A stretch of 64,000 nucleotides of DNA from Cecembia calidifontis (GTDB lineage: Bacteria > Bacteroidota > Bacteroidia > Cytophagales > Cyclobacteriaceae). The translations under genes and the position numbers were made by a program. Positions 32,997-42,970 of the stretch are shown here, one piece after another. The notes beneath the pieces were generated by a model that saw only the letters and a program-made list of their open reading frames with translations, did no database searches and was not told the origin of the DNA. Where the stretch lies: the NCBI RefSeq assembly GCF_004216715.1, contig NZ_SGXG01000001.1:930001-994000 (forward strand), in the 5' to 3' direction. Positions within the stretch are counted from its first letter, which is position 1, and each line of letters opens with the position of its first letter.

Positions 32997-35900
32997 TTAT
33001 GAATCTTTTATGTCCTGAAGCCATTTTTTAGCTGTTTGTATACTTTTTACCCCAGAAATGTTCAGAATGAGCCTCCCTTTAATCTCCTTGATTTTGCAGG
33101 ATTTGGGCTGGGTTTGTATATAACGAAGAATCTTTCCAAAAGTATCTGACTTATAATAACTTTCTTTGGAGGAAGGTACAAAGTAACATTTCATGACTTC
33201 ACTTTTGAGGGAAAGTTTCTCAAATCCTAGTTGCTCGGCCAGCCACCGAAGCCTCACCGTTTCAAAGAGATCATTGACAACATCGGGAACCGGACCAAAC
33301 CTATCCTGAATGGAATTGGCAAATTGCTGCAGCTCCTCTTCTTTTTTGATATTGTCCAATTTGGAATAAAGATTCAAACGTTCAGAAATATTGGATACAT
33401 ATTTTTCAGGAATTAATAACTCAAAGTCTGTCTCGATCACACAATCCTGTACCAATACCTCAACTTTTTCTTTAAGATCCACTTCAAACAGTGCGACAAA
33501 CTCATTTTCCTTGAGTTCCTGCACCGCTTCATCCAAAATTTTATGGTACATATCGAATCCCAGGTCCGTGATGAACCCACTTTGCTCTGCTCCCAGCAAA
33601 TTGCCGGCACCCCTGATATCCAAATCCCGCATAGCCACTTTGAATCCGTCCCCCAAGTCCGAAAATTCCTCCAATGTCCGCAGTCTTTTTCTGGCTTCAG
33701 GCGTCAAACCTGAAGTAGGTGTTGTCAGCAGGTAACAAAAGGCCTTCTTATTGCTTCGTCCTACCCTTCCCCTCATCTGATGCAGGTCACTCAGCCCAAA
33801 CATATGTGCCCTGTTGATGATAATGGTATTGGCGTTAGGGATATCGAGACCGGACTCAATGATATTGGTAGATACCAAGACATCATATTCCCCTTCGATA
33901 AACTTCACCATGATTTTTTCAAGTTTTTTGCCATCCATCTGTCCATGAGCTCCCGCTACCCTTGCATCAGGCACCAGGCGCATAATGAGGTTGGCAATGG
34001 AGTCGATTTCACCCACGCGGTTGTGCACAAAAAATACCTGCCCGCCCCTGCGAAGTTCAAAAGCAATAGCATCACGGATGATTTCCTCATTGAAAGTATG
34101 AATCTCTGTGGTGACAGGCTGTCTGTTGGGCGGAGGGGAGGCAATCACCGAAAGGTCCCTGGCCCCCATCAAAGAAAAATGGAGGGTGCGCGGAATCGGT
34201 GTAGCTGTCAGGGTAAGTACATCCACATTGACCTTGAGTTCCTTGAGCTGATCTTTGACTTTTACCCCAAACTTTTGTTCTTCATCAATGATCAAAAGGC
34301 CTAGGTCTTTGAATTTGATATCTTTGTTGACAATTCTATGTGTGCCGACCAAAATATCTATTTCGCCTGTGGAGACCTGTTTGGTAATTTCTTTGATTTC
34401 TTTAGCCGTACGGAAGCGGTTGATGTATTCCACTTTTACCGGAAAATCTTTCAATCTTTCCTTGAAAGTCTGATAATGCTGCATGGCCAAAATAGTGGTG
34501 GGAACCAATACGGCCACTTGCTTTCTGTCATTTAAGGCTTTGAAGGCCGCACGGATAGCAACTTCCGTCTTTCCAAATCCCACATCTCCACAGACCAAGC
34601 GGTCCATAGGATAGGGCTTTTCCATATCGCTTTTGACATCAGCCGTGGCAGAGGCCTGATCCGGAGTATCTTCAAAGACAAAGGAGCTTTCGAGCTCCAC
34701 CTGTAGTACAGAATCCGGTGAGAAGGCAAAACCCGGGGCATTTCTCCGCTTAGCATAAAGGGATATCAGTTCCTTCGCTATGTCCTTGACTTTGCTTTTG
34801 ACTTTTTTCTTTTTGTTTTCCCATTCGGGAGATCCCAATTTGGACATAGCAGGGGCTGTGCCTTCCTGTCCGGAATATTTGGAAATCTTGTGAAGGGAAT
34901 GAATATTCACATAAAGCAGGTCATCATCACGGAACACCAAACGTACTGCTTCCTGCATTTTGCCTCCTACATCCACTTTTTCTAGTCCGGCAAAGCGGCC
35001 CACGCCATAATCCACATGGACTACAAAATCCCCGGGATTGAGGGTATTCAATTCCCTTAAAGTCAAAGCCTTGCTCTTGCTGGCTTTTTGTTTGGTTTTA
35101 TAACGGTGAAACCTTTCAAAAATCTGGTGGTCTGTGTAACAGGCTAGCTCCAGGTTTTTATCCACAAATCCTTCCCTGAGACCGATCAACAAGGACTGGA
35201 CCTTTAATGTAGGATCAAGCTCATGGAAAATATTCTCGAGCCTATTGATCTGTTTGTCACTTTCCGAACAGATGATATTCATCCTGCCTTTCTTTTCATT
35301 CTCGACCAGATTTTCTACCAAGAGTTCAAAATTTTTGTTGAAAGATGGTTGTGGCTGGGAATCAAACTGAAATGATTTTGCCTCTTTGAAATAGAATTTA
35401 TGGCCAAATTCTATCTGTGGATAAGTTGAAATGATATTCAAAAATGTCTCGGAATTATCAAACAAATCCTTCGGCCTGATCAGGAGTTTTTCATTTTCTG
35501 TGCTTTTGACAATCTGGTAAAATTGTCTCTCTGCCTTCTGAAAGCTTTCATCCAAGCTATCGAGTGTGTAATGGTAATCTTTGAACCAGATATAGGTGCC
35601 TTCCGGCAAAAACTCCAAAAATGATTGCCTGACTTCCTGGAGCAATTTGGTCTGAACATTCGGGATGATGCTGATCTGCTCGATACTGTCCACTGAGAGC
35701 TGGGTTTCCGGATCAAAAGTCCTGATGCTTTCAATTTCTTTGCCAAAAAGTTCTAGCCGGAACGGCAGGTCATTGGCATAGGAAAAGATATCCACAATCC
35801 CGCCCCTTATTGAAAACTGACCGGCCTCATACACAAAATCCGTTTTTTCGAAATCATAGGTAGACAGGAGCTCGGCGATGAATTCCAGGTCCACTTTTTC

Positions 35901-36350
35901 TCCTACCTTGGCCTTGAAGGTATTGTCCTTAAGTGCCCTTTTGTTGATTACTTTTTCGTAAAGCGCTTCGGCATAACTCACCACAATCTCCAGCTTTTTT
36001 TCCCTTGCCAGGATCCTGTTAAGGATTTCAGCCCTCATCAGGATATTGGCATTTTCCACTTCATCGTATTGGTAGGGTCTTTTGTAAGAGGAGGGGAATA
36101 GCAAAATTTCCTGACCGGTCAGCAGTTCCTGAAGGTCATTGTTCAGATAGGCCGCTTCTTCCTTATCATGAGCGATGATCAGGTGATATCCTCCCAATGC
36201 TTTTACCACAGCGCTGAACATGACCATGTCCAAACTTCCCGAAAGTCCCTTGATCTGGAATTTTCTATGTCCAGCAGCCTGCAGGCTTTCGGTTAGGTTT
36301 TTGACAAAAGGGTCATTTGTGTAAAGTGATAAGAAATCGGATTTTTCCAA
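32997..36350 (-). CDS. mfd: Transcription-repair coupling factor
   Basis: A 1117-residue protein, normal for Mfd. It has N-terminal UvrB-like domains (IIAHDKEEAAYLNNDLQELL, FSIRGGIVDIFSYANDLPFR), the RNA-polymerase-interacting domain LNPGDFVVHVDYGVGRFAGL, and then the RecG-like translocase: Walker A VCGDVGFGKTEVAIRAAFKA, DEEQ box LLIIDEEQKFGVKVKDQL, TLTATPIPRTLHFSLMGARD, and the helicase C-terminal part including RIHMFGLSDLHQMRGRVGRS-like AHMFGLSDLHQMRGRVGRSN. The C-terminal TRCF domain ends the protein. It removes stalled RNA polymerase at DNA lesions and recruits UvrA. Located 182 bp upstream of gldJ on the same strand. Confidence 0.96.
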   Translation of the reverse strand: MEKSDFLSLYTNDPFVKNLTESLQAAGHRKFQIKGLSGSLDMVMFSAVVKALGGYHLIIAHDKEEAAYLNNDLQELLTGQEILLFPSSYKRPYQYDEVENANILMRAEILNRILAREKKLEIVVSYAEALYEKVINKRALKDNTFKAKVGEKVDLEFIAELLSTYDFEKTDFVYEAGQFSIRGGIVDIFSYANDLPFRLELFGKEIESIRTFDPETQLSVDSIEQISIIPNVQTKLLQEVRQSFLEFLPEGTYIWFKDYHYTLDSLDESFQKAERQFYQIVKSTENEKLLIRPKDLFDNSETFLNIISTYPQIEFGHKFYFKEAKSFQFDSQPQPSFNKNFELLVENLVENEKKGRMNIICSESDKQINRLENIFHELDPTLKVQSLLIGLREGFVDKNLELACYTDHQIFERFHRYKTKQKASKSKALTLRELNTLNPGDFVVHVDYGVGRFAGLEKVDVGGKMQEAVRLVFRDDDLLYVNIHSLHKISKYSGQEGTAPAMSKLGSPEWENKKKKVKSKVKDIAKELISLYAKRRNAPGFAFSPDSVLQVELESSFVFEDTPDQASATADVKSDMEKPYPMDRLVCGDVGFGKTEVAIRAAFKALNDRKQVAVLVPTTILAMQHYQTFKERLKDFPVKVEYINRFRTAKEIKEITKQVSTGEIDILVGTHRIVNKDIKFKDLGLLIIDEEQKFGVKVKDQLKELKVNVDVLTLTATPIPRTLHFSLMGARDLSVIASPPPNRQPVTTEIHTFNEEIIRDAIAFELRRGGQVFFVHNRVGEIDSIANLIMRLVPDARVAGAHGQMDGKKLEKIMVKFIEGEYDVLVSTNIIESGLDIPNANTIIINRAHMFGLSDLHQMRGRVGRSNKKAFCYLLTTPTSGLTPEARKRLRTLEEFSDLGDGFKVAMRDLDIRGAGNLLGAEQSGFITDLGFDMYHKILDEAVQELKENEFVALFEVDLKEKVEVLVQDCVIETDFELLIPEKYVSNISERLNLYSKLDNIKKEEELQQFANSIQDRFGPVPDVVNDLFETVRLRWLAEQLGFEKLSLKSEVMKCYFVPSSKESYYKSDTFGKILRYIQTQPKSCKIKEIKGRLILNISGVKSIQTAKKWLQDIKDS

Positions 36351-36494
36351 AATGTTTGATTGATGTGTTTTTCAGGCTGTAAATTTAGGAAAATGATTTT
36401 GTTTCCTTGTTTTAAATGAAATCATCAAATTGTTTCCAAAAATCCTGAACCTAGTCCATCTTAAAATGTTTACAGATTAAAGAATTTTCACTCC

Positions 36495-37103
36495 ATGAAA
36501 AAAACCAAAACTACCTGGTTTCAGAAGATTGAAAAAATGCACCCTTACCAAACACTCATGTACCTGGGCATGTTGGGGAGTGGACTGATATTTTTGTTTA
36601 TGACAGTTGCCTTTTTGGCTTCGGGTACGGGAAATATGGAGGGCTTGGGCTTCAAAATGCCAAAATCTTTTATCATCAGCACCTTGGTCATTCTGATCAG
36701 TGGATACACTGTTTCCAAAATGTTGCTTCACTTCAAAGAAGAGTCCCTGAATAAACTTAAAAACAGCCTTTTGAGTACTTTTTTATTGGGTGTCCTGTTT
36801 ACGGCCCTTCAATTCTTGGGCTGGAGGGAACTGGGTACTATGGGGATAGATTTCAGGGGCCTGCCCAGTGGCAGTTTTCTATATGTTCTCAGTGGCATCC
36901 ATATTTTCCATCTTATCGGGGCGATGATATTTGGGATAATCATGCTGGTCAAATACAACCGTACAGAAAAAGACGATATACAGCATCTCCTTTTACTGAC
37001 CAATCCCTATGAAAAAATGAGGATCACACTTTTTACCACCTATTGGCATTTTATGGACCTGATATGGCTGCTGCTTTTTTTGATTTTTGTGCTGACATTT
37101 TAA
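36495..37103 (+). CDS. Cytochrome c oxidase subunit III-like membrane protein
   Basis: A 202-residue protein with five predicted membrane helices. GSGLIFLFMTVAFLASGTG, FIISTLVILISGYTVSKMLL, LSTFLLGVLFTALQFLGWREL, SFLYVLSGIHIFHLIGAMIF and TTYWHFMDLIWLLLFLIFVL correspond to the helices of heme-copper oxidase subunit III, including the conserved GIHxxH(L/V)xGA and YWHFVDxVW-type motifs. Subunits I and II are not adjacent, so it may serve an oxidase encoded elsewhere or be a stand-alone paralogue. An SRPBCC-like gene begins 24 bp downstream. Confidence 0.85.
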   Translation: MKKTKTTWFQKIEKMHPYQTLMYLGMLGSGLIFLFMTVAFLASGTGNMEGLGFKMPKSFIISTLVILISGYTVSKMLLHFKEESLNKLKNSLLSTFLLGVLFTALQFLGWRELGTMGIDFRGLPSGSFLYVLSGIHIFHLIGAMIFGIIMLVKYNRTEKDDIQHLLLLTNPYEKMRITLFTTYWHFMDLIWLLLFLIFVLTF

Positions 37104-37127
37104 CCAACCCTTGTCTATTCAAAAAAT

Positions 37128-37568
37128 ATGAAAATAATCATTTCCACACCGGTTGAGCAGGATTACCTTACCGTAAAAGAAGGCTTCAATGAAAATCTTT
37201 TTCTTCAGCTCAGTCCTCCATTTCCTCCGGTACGATTGCTCCGTTTTGATGGTTCGGCTAAAGGTGACAGTGTCATTTTGGAATTGGATTTTTTGTTTTT
37301 TAAGCAAAAATGGATTTCAACAATTACAGATGACCAAACAGATGAAAAAGAATTCTATTTTATAGACGAAGGTGTGGAATTGCCTTTTTTCCTGAAAAAA
37401 TGGAAGCACAAACACAGGATTATACGGGCCGGCAACCAAAGCATCATAAGGGACGAAATAGAATTTCAAGGCCCCTTTGGTTTGATGACCTTGCTCTTAT
37501 ATCCTGCCTTGTTCCTTCAGTTTTTGTACAGAAAACCGATCTACAAAAAAATATTCAGGATCAAATAA
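37128..37568 (+). CDS. SRPBCC-like ligand-binding protein
   Basis: A 146-residue cytosolic protein. MKIIISTPVEQDYLTVKEGF at the start, the central beta strands and the C-terminal long helix with FGLMTLLLYPALFLQFLYRK suggest the START/SRPBCC fold; the family is deduced from pattern only. The hydrophobic C-terminal helix may touch the membrane. It likely forms a pair with the upstream oxidase-like gene, and its end overlaps the end of the convergent Fur-family gene by 8 bp. Confidence 0.65.
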   Translation: MKIIISTPVEQDYLTVKEGFNENLFLQLSPPFPPVRLLRFDGSAKGDSVILELDFLFFKQKWISTITDDQTDEKEFYFIDEGVELPFFLKKWKHKHRIIRAGNQSIIRDEIEFQGPFGLMTLLLYPALFLQFLYRKPIYKKIFRIK

Positions 37569-38031
37569 TCCTCATGTTTTCGCAATCGGGGATTTTACAG
37601 TCGCCATACAAGACCAGGGAATGACTCGTAATGGAAGATTGGAATTCACTGCCCATGGCTTCTTTGATCAAATTGATGCGCTCGTCGGAAAATTCCCGGA
37701 TTTTTCTGCATTGGTTGCAGACATGGTGGTCATGGTGTTTGTATGTCAAAGCCTGCTCATACAAAGCCACTTTATCTTTGAACTGATGTTTTACGGCAAG
37801 CCCACATTCTACCAAAAGGTCAAGGGTATTGTATATTGTGGCCCTGCTGATGGAATAGCCTTTGTTTCTCATCAACAAAAACAAGCCTTCCACATCTATA
37901 TGCTCGTCCTGAGGCAAGGCATAGAGCTCATCTATTACGGAAAATCTTTCAGGTGTTTTTCTGCTTCCCTGTCTGGCCAGGAAATTTTCAAAAATCTTCT
38001 TCGCTTTTTCTACAACTGATTTTTCTGCCAT
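37561..38031 (-). CDS. Fur-family metal- or peroxide-responsive repressor
   Basis: About 156 residues from the preferred start at 38031 (MAEKSVVEKAKKIFENFL); an upstream Met adds five residues. Winged-helix region: RKTPERFSVIDELYAL and ISRATIYNTLDLLVECGL (the DNA-recognition helix of Fur proteins). Metal sites: HHDHHVCNQC with the first CxxC, and CKIPDC for the second Cys pair, which together bind structural zinc. It could be Fur, PerR or Zur; the sequence does not decide. The 190-bp gap to the divergent protease gene would be its likely autoregulatory region. Confidence 0.9.
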   Translation of the reverse strand: MAEKSVVEKAKKIFENFLARQGSRKTPERFSVIDELYALPQDEHIDVEGLFLLMRNKGYSISRATIYNTLDLLVECGLAVKHQFKDKVALYEQALTYKHHDHHVCNQCRKIREFSDERINLIKEAMGSEFQSSITSHSLVLYGDCKIPDCENMRII

Positions 38032-38240
38032 GATTATCTGTATCAAAAATTAAATATGCAGGATTTTTAGATTTTTTCAAAAAATATGACCTGGCTTGGC
38101 TGATTTGGTGGATAATATTTACTTCAGACCAATATTTTTAAAAAACTGCCAACAAGAAGCCTCTTCTGGTAGTATAAGCAATATGTTACATTGTTTTTAT
38201 TGCTATATTCCATAAATAAACCCGAAAAAAGCTTTCATTC

Positions 38241-39497
38241 ATGGTCTTGAAGTCATTGACAGCTGGATTTATCTTCTCATTGTGTATTTTCCTGACCGCA
38301 GAAGGGCAGGTTCCGGGATTTTACATGAAAGAACCCAAGAAAAAAACTGAAGTTCCATTCTACGCCTCCAATAACCTCATCATTCTGCCTGTATCTATCA
38401 ATAACGGCCCTGCTGTAAATTTTTTGATTGATACAGGGGTTAAGACGAATATTCTTTTCAGCAAAACCATCGGAGATCAATTGAACATGACCTATACCCG
38501 GAAGCTGGATCTGGTAGGAGCTGATGGGAGCACTGTGCTAACAGCTAATGTTTCTCCCAATAATCACCTGGACTTGGGAGTACTGGAGGGGGTGATGCAG
38601 ACGGTCCTGGTATTGGATGATGATTTTTTTGAACTGGAAATGGTGATTGGTGTGCCTGTTTTTGGTGTCATCGGCTTTGAATTTTTTAAATACAATCCGG
38701 TAAAAGTGGACTATGATAAAAGTGTCATAACTTTTTACGAAACCGATGGCTTGAGATGGCGGCCTTTGGGTTTCAGAAAGACAAACATGAAAATTGAAAA
38801 CAGTAAGCCTTATATTACAGGAAAAGTAAGGCAATTGGTTGGAGAGGACCTGGATGCAAAATTGCTCATTGATTTAGGGGCCAACCACGGACTGTTGCTC
38901 AACATGGAAACCTCGGAAAAGATCAAACTGCCCCCCAAATACATTGAAAGCGATTTGGGCAGATCCTTGGGAGGAGAGCTGTTCGGTTATGTGGGCAGGG
39001 TAAGATCGCTTAAATTTGGCGGTTTGAAATTCAATGATATCATCACCTCCTTCCCGGAGGAAACAGAATTCAGTTATGTGATCAAAGAAAGTGGGAGGCA
39101 AGGAAGCATAGGTTCTGAATTGCTAAGCAGGACAAAACTCATATTGGATTACCGGAAAAACCGGTTCTATTTCAAAAAAGGCTCCACCTTTTCCAATCCC
39201 TTTGAGTTTGACATGAGCGGCATCACCCCCAAAATGCTACCCACAGATGATAAAGTTTTTATTGTAGGGAATTTGAGGAAAAACTCCCCTGCCGAAGAAG
39301 CCGGTATCCAACAAAACGATGTATTTCTGGAAATCAACAAGATTCCTTCTGATTTTTGGGAATTGTCAGATTTGATCAAACTTTTCAGATCTGAAGAAGA
39401 CCGGAGTATCAACCTGAAAATGAAGAGATACCGAAGCAATCAACTGGATGATTATGAGGTCATTGAGACAAGTTTTCTGTTGAAAAGACAGATTTAA
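38241..39497 (+). CDS. Exported aspartyl protease-like protein with C-terminal PDZ domain
   Basis: A 418-residue protein with a signal peptide (FIFSLCIFLTAEGQ). It has two retropepsin-like lobes: ILPVSINNGPAVNFLIDTGV (D64-T-G) and KLLIDLGANHGLLLN (D-L-G, a variant second motif). The PDZ domain at about 325-400 begins VFIVGNLRKNSPAEEAGIQQ. The architecture matches the aspartyl-protease plus PDZ family found widely in Bacteroidota and thought to work in the periplasm. The second lobe has DLG rather than DTG, so activity is uncertain. Confidence 0.85.
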   Translation: MVLKSLTAGFIFSLCIFLTAEGQVPGFYMKEPKKKTEVPFYASNNLIILPVSINNGPAVNFLIDTGVKTNILFSKTIGDQLNMTYTRKLDLVGADGSTVLTANVSPNNHLDLGVLEGVMQTVLVLDDDFFELEMVIGVPVFGVIGFEFFKYNPVKVDYDKSVITFYETDGLRWRPLGFRKTNMKIENSKPYITGKVRQLVGEDLDAKLLIDLGANHGLLLNMETSEKIKLPPKYIESDLGRSLGGELFGYVGRVRSLKFGGLKFNDIITSFPEETEFSYVIKESGRQGSIGSELLSRTKLILDYRKNRFYFKKGSTFSNPFEFDMSGITPKMLPTDDKVFIVGNLRKNSPAEEAGIQQNDVFLEINKIPSDFWELSDLIKLFRSEEDRSINLKMKRYRSNQLDDYEVIETSFLLKRQI

Positions 39498-39558
39498 AGC
39501 GGGTTTTCGAGCGGGAAAGAAGGCTATATTTTTAATTAAACATTTTGTTAGGATTCAT

Positions 39559-39566
39559 TATATTTG
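39559..39566 (+). promoter_or_regulatory. Candidate -7 box (TATATTTG) for the histidine kinase gene
   Basis: TATATTTG fits the Bacteroidota TAnnTTTG consensus. A TTTG motif (39544-39547) lies upstream but with a shorter spacing (11 bp) than usual. The leader to the start codon would be about 50 nt. Confidence 0.4.
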
Positions 39567-39624
39567 GAAAGTAGAATTAAGGCCTTTACAGTTATTTTCG
39601 GTTTTTAATCAGGATGCTGCCCTT

Positions 39625-42600
39625 ATGTCCAATTCTTCCATCCATCATTTTCAAAACATCCTGCTAACGCTCAAAAAGTATCAAGAGGGCAACTTTGAAC
39701 TCTTGTATATTTCCTCGGAGATAAGAAATATCTTGCGAAAGGGGGATAAATTTTATGAAGAATCCTTCTTTAACTCAATCCTTCCTACCTTGCCCAAAAA
39801 GCTTTTTGACTTCTTTTTTCAAAGCCTTGGAACGGGGGATAAGATTATTTGTCCGATTGTACTAAAGGACGGGACTTTTCAGATGGTTCAGATTGAGGGG
39901 TATGTAATTTCGCAAGAGGACGCTTCTTATCTGATCAATGTGCTTATCACGCCTTTGAAATGGAAAAGCAATACCAGGTTTTCCTGGCTTATCAATCAAA
40001 ACTCCGGACAGGTTTTTGAAGGGATCAGCGGAGAGCAGAGCATCAAAAACACGAAATCGCTGGAGGAATTTATTTCGGGGAAATTTGAATTCATAAAACC
40101 GCAGATTCTTAAAGATTTCTACCTCCGTGATGGGTCGGAAATGCTGCCGATTTACCCAGGGCATTTATACCTGTCCAAAAACTCACTCAATGATCACTAT
40201 TGCCTGCTGGAAGTGATCTATTTAAGCACAGATTTCACCAAAGCAAAGAGATATAAGGAAGAGCTGCCTGATCTTATATACTTTGAGTTTGATGTAAACA
40301 AAAATAAAATGTCCCTTTCAGGCTCCCTTGAGGAAATCACTGGATATCCTACCGCTTTTTTTGAAAATATCACTGTGGAAAAATGGGAAAGTCTGGTGCA
40401 TCCCGAAGACCTTCATAACTACAGGAACAACATCTTCAAAAATGGGAAAATCACCTACCGCATGCTCCATAAAAACGGGCATTACATTTTTGTGGAAGTG
40501 CAGATTTCCAAAATGGGGGAAAAAGAAGAGAGCTGGGTGGGGGTGATCTCAGACGTCACTACGCTTAAGGAAATAGAAAAAGACTTATTGGCCAAAAAAT
40601 CGGTATTGGATCAGCTCACCGGAGTTGTGCCCGGTATGGTGTACCTGATGAAGGCATTTCCTGACTATAGTCATCAGTTTTTGTTTGTCAGCGAAGGATG
40701 TAGGGCACTCACCGAATTAGAACCTGAGCAGATAATCAAAAATGAGCAGAGCCTTGCTGATTTGATACATCAAGATGACCGGGAATCCTTGGCAGCGGCA
40801 GACAGGGAAGCTTACCTTCAGGATAAGAAATTCGAGGCCTATTTCAGACTCATTACCCCAAGTGGTAAAGAAAAATGGGTGTATGGGGCATCCAATCGTT
40901 TGAAGCAATATCAGAACGAATCCATTTGGGCAGGATTTTTTGTTGATTTTAGCTATACCAAGCAAAAAGAACTGGAATCTTCACTCAACTTGCAGTGGTA
41001 CAAAACACTTTTTGAAGAAAATCCCCTTCCCATCTTCCAATACGACCACAAGGGAACTATCCTTGAAGTTAACCGAAGCTTTGTGGAAAAAATTGATGTC
41101 AAGGATAAGTCCCTTCTTATAGGAAAGAATTTGTTCGATTTCTTAGGGAACAATCCTATCAGAAAAGCTTATGAGGAAAGTTTGGTCAAAGGAGAAGCTT
41201 ATTACGAAGGTCCTTATGTCAGTTATTTTAACAACAAACTTTTTCATTTGAGGATGACAGCCAAGACCCTGGACAGGGGAAAAACTTTTCAGGCCATTTT
41301 GGAAGACATCAGCGAACAGGAGTTTTTGCAGAGCATCATTTCCCAATTGACAGAAAAAACCTCCAGGTTAAGCGGAAAGGATTTTTTTGATGGACTCACA
41401 GAACTCTTGAGCCAAAAACTTCAGATGTCTTATTGTTTCATTGCAGAAATAGACCTCGAACTGGGCAAAGGGAAAGTTATTTCATATTCCAAAAATGGAA
41501 AAAAAGGCGAATCGTTTGTCTATGAACTTAAAAACAGTCCTTGCCTTGACTGCATGAGTAAAAATGAACCCCACATCATTTTGAGTGGGGCTAAATCCCT
41601 CTATCCAAAAGATAAAGCACTACAGGATAAGGACATTTCCTGCTACATCGGTGTTCCCATCACAGACCTGGATGGTACCAAATTAGGTATTTTGGTGTTT
41701 TTGGATGAAAATGACAGGCCGTATAATACCCATATGTCCAGCTTGCTCAAAGTATTGGCTGACAGGATAGGGGCTGAAATGGGCAGGATCAATTATGAAA
41801 AAAAACTGATAGCATCAGAACAACTTTTCAGAAGTATCGCGGAGAATTTTCCAAAAGGTACGGTAGAAGTGCTGGACAGAAACCTAAAATATGTCTATGC
41901 AGAAGGAAAAGAATTTCATGACAAAGGCATCAATCCTAAAGAGCTGATTGGAACAGCACATCTTTCCAAATATGGAAGTTATATTTCCAATAAGGTACGG
42001 AAGCATCTGGATAAGGTATTCCAGGGAGAATCCGTGATGTTTGAAGTGATCACAGATAAACAATTCTACCTGAAAAGTGGCGTTCCTCTTTTCAACAATC
42101 AAGGAGAAATTGATAGGATCCTATTGGTAACCCAAAATATCACGGAAACCAAATTGGCCGAGGAAGAGAGGGAGCAACTGATCAGGGACCTCAAATCACA
42201 AAATGAAGAATTGCAGCGCTTTGCTTACATCACCTCACATAACCTCCGGGCGCCCATTGTTAATATTTCCTCGCTTTTGGAGCTTTATGATGTTAACAAT
42301 CCTGAAAATCCTGAAAATAAAGAGGTTATCGAAAATTTGAAAGTTTCTACCTCCATCCTCAACAGTACTTTGGAAGACCTGATTGAGGTAGTTTCTATCA
42401 AGAAGAATAAAATTCCAAAGGTGGAAAGGATAATTTTCAAGCAGTTGGTGGCCAATGTGGAAAAAAGCCTATCCAAGCAGATTGCGGATTCCCGGGCTGT
42501 GATACACAAGGATTTTTCCAAAGTTCCCGAAATCAACTATATCTATTCTCATTTGGAAAATTTCCTTATCAACCTGACTACCAATGCGATCAAGTACAAA

Positions 42601-42921
42601 CATCCGGAAAGGAACCCGATAATTCATATCAGCACCCATCAGGAAAAGAATTTTGTTGTGCTTACTTTCCAAGACAATGGAATTGGAATCGACCTGGAAC
42701 GCTATGGGGACAGGTTATTTGGTCTGTATCAAAGATTCCATTCTCATGTAGAAGGCAAGGGTCTAGGCCTGTATCTTGTCCGCGAACAAATAAGGGCGCA
42801 TGATGGCAACCTTAAAGTAGAAAGTACCGTTGGAGAAGGCACTACATTCAAAATATACCTGAGGAACCTGATTTCCCCAATGGATAAAGTAAGCAATATA
42901 CTCAAGGGGAATCCTACGTAA
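39625..42921 (+). CDS. Cytosolic multi-PAS/GAF sensor histidine kinase
   Basis: A 1098-residue protein with no membrane segments. The sensory part has several PAS-like units (ISLSGSLEEITGYPTAFF-type text near 230-330, VSEGCRALTELEPEQIIKNE near 350-440, LEVNRSFVEKIDVKDKSLLI near 465-560). A GAF-like domain around 580-720 contains CYIGVPITDLDGTKLGILVF. After one more PAS unit comes the kinase core: H872 in RFAYITSHNLRAPIVNISSL, and the ATPase boxes NLTTNAIKYKHPERN, DNGIGIDLERYGDRLFGLYQ, KGLGLYLVREQIRAH. It autophosphorylates and would pass phosphate to an unknown regulator; none is encoded next to it. The phospho-acceptor motif SHNLRAP is the HisKA type. Confidence 0.88.
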   Translation: MSNSSIHHFQNILLTLKKYQEGNFELLYISSEIRNILRKGDKFYEESFFNSILPTLPKKLFDFFFQSLGTGDKIICPIVLKDGTFQMVQIEGYVISQEDASYLINVLITPLKWKSNTRFSWLINQNSGQVFEGISGEQSIKNTKSLEEFISGKFEFIKPQILKDFYLRDGSEMLPIYPGHLYLSKNSLNDHYCLLEVIYLSTDFTKAKRYKEELPDLIYFEFDVNKNKMSLSGSLEEITGYPTAFFENITVEKWESLVHPEDLHNYRNNIFKNGKITYRMLHKNGHYIFVEVQISKMGEKEESWVGVISDVTTLKEIEKDLLAKKSVLDQLTGVVPGMVYLMKAFPDYSHQFLFVSEGCRALTELEPEQIIKNEQSLADLIHQDDRESLAAADREAYLQDKKFEAYFRLITPSGKEKWVYGASNRLKQYQNESIWAGFFVDFSYTKQKELESSLNLQWYKTLFEENPLPIFQYDHKGTILEVNRSFVEKIDVKDKSLLIGKNLFDFLGNNPIRKAYEESLVKGEAYYEGPYVSYFNNKLFHLRMTAKTLDRGKTFQAILEDISEQEFLQSIISQLTEKTSRLSGKDFFDGLTELLSQKLQMSYCFIAEIDLELGKGKVISYSKNGKKGESFVYELKNSPCLDCMSKNEPHIILSGAKSLYPKDKALQDKDISCYIGVPITDLDGTKLGILVFLDENDRPYNTHMSSLLKVLADRIGAEMGRINYEKKLIASEQLFRSIAENFPKGTVEVLDRNLKYVYAEGKEFHDKGINPKELIGTAHLSKYGSYISNKVRKHLDKVFQGESVMFEVITDKQFYLKSGVPLFNNQGEIDRILLVTQNITETKLAEEEREQLIRDLKSQNEELQRFAYITSHNLRAPIVNISSLLELYDVNNPENPENKEVIENLKVSTSILNSTLEDLIEVVSIKKNKIPKVERIIFKQLVANVEKSLSKQIADSRAVIHKDFSKVPEINYIYSHLENFLINLTTNAIKYKHPERNPIIHISTHQEKNFVVLTFQDNGIGIDLERYGDRLFGLYQRFHSHVEGKGLGLYLVREQIRAHDGNLKVESTVGEGTTFKIYLRNLISPMDKVSNILKGNPT

Positions 42922-42936
42922 ATATTTGAAACCATT

Positions 42937-42944
42937 TAATTTTG
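42937..42944 (+). promoter_or_regulatory. Candidate -7 box (TAATTTTG) for the LemA operon
   Basis: TAATTTTG matches TAnnTTTG and lies 26 bp before the lemA-like start codon. No -33 TTTG at ideal distance is visible, so this is tentative. Confidence 0.4.
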
Positions 42945-42970
42945 TAATAATAATCTAACACAACTCGGAT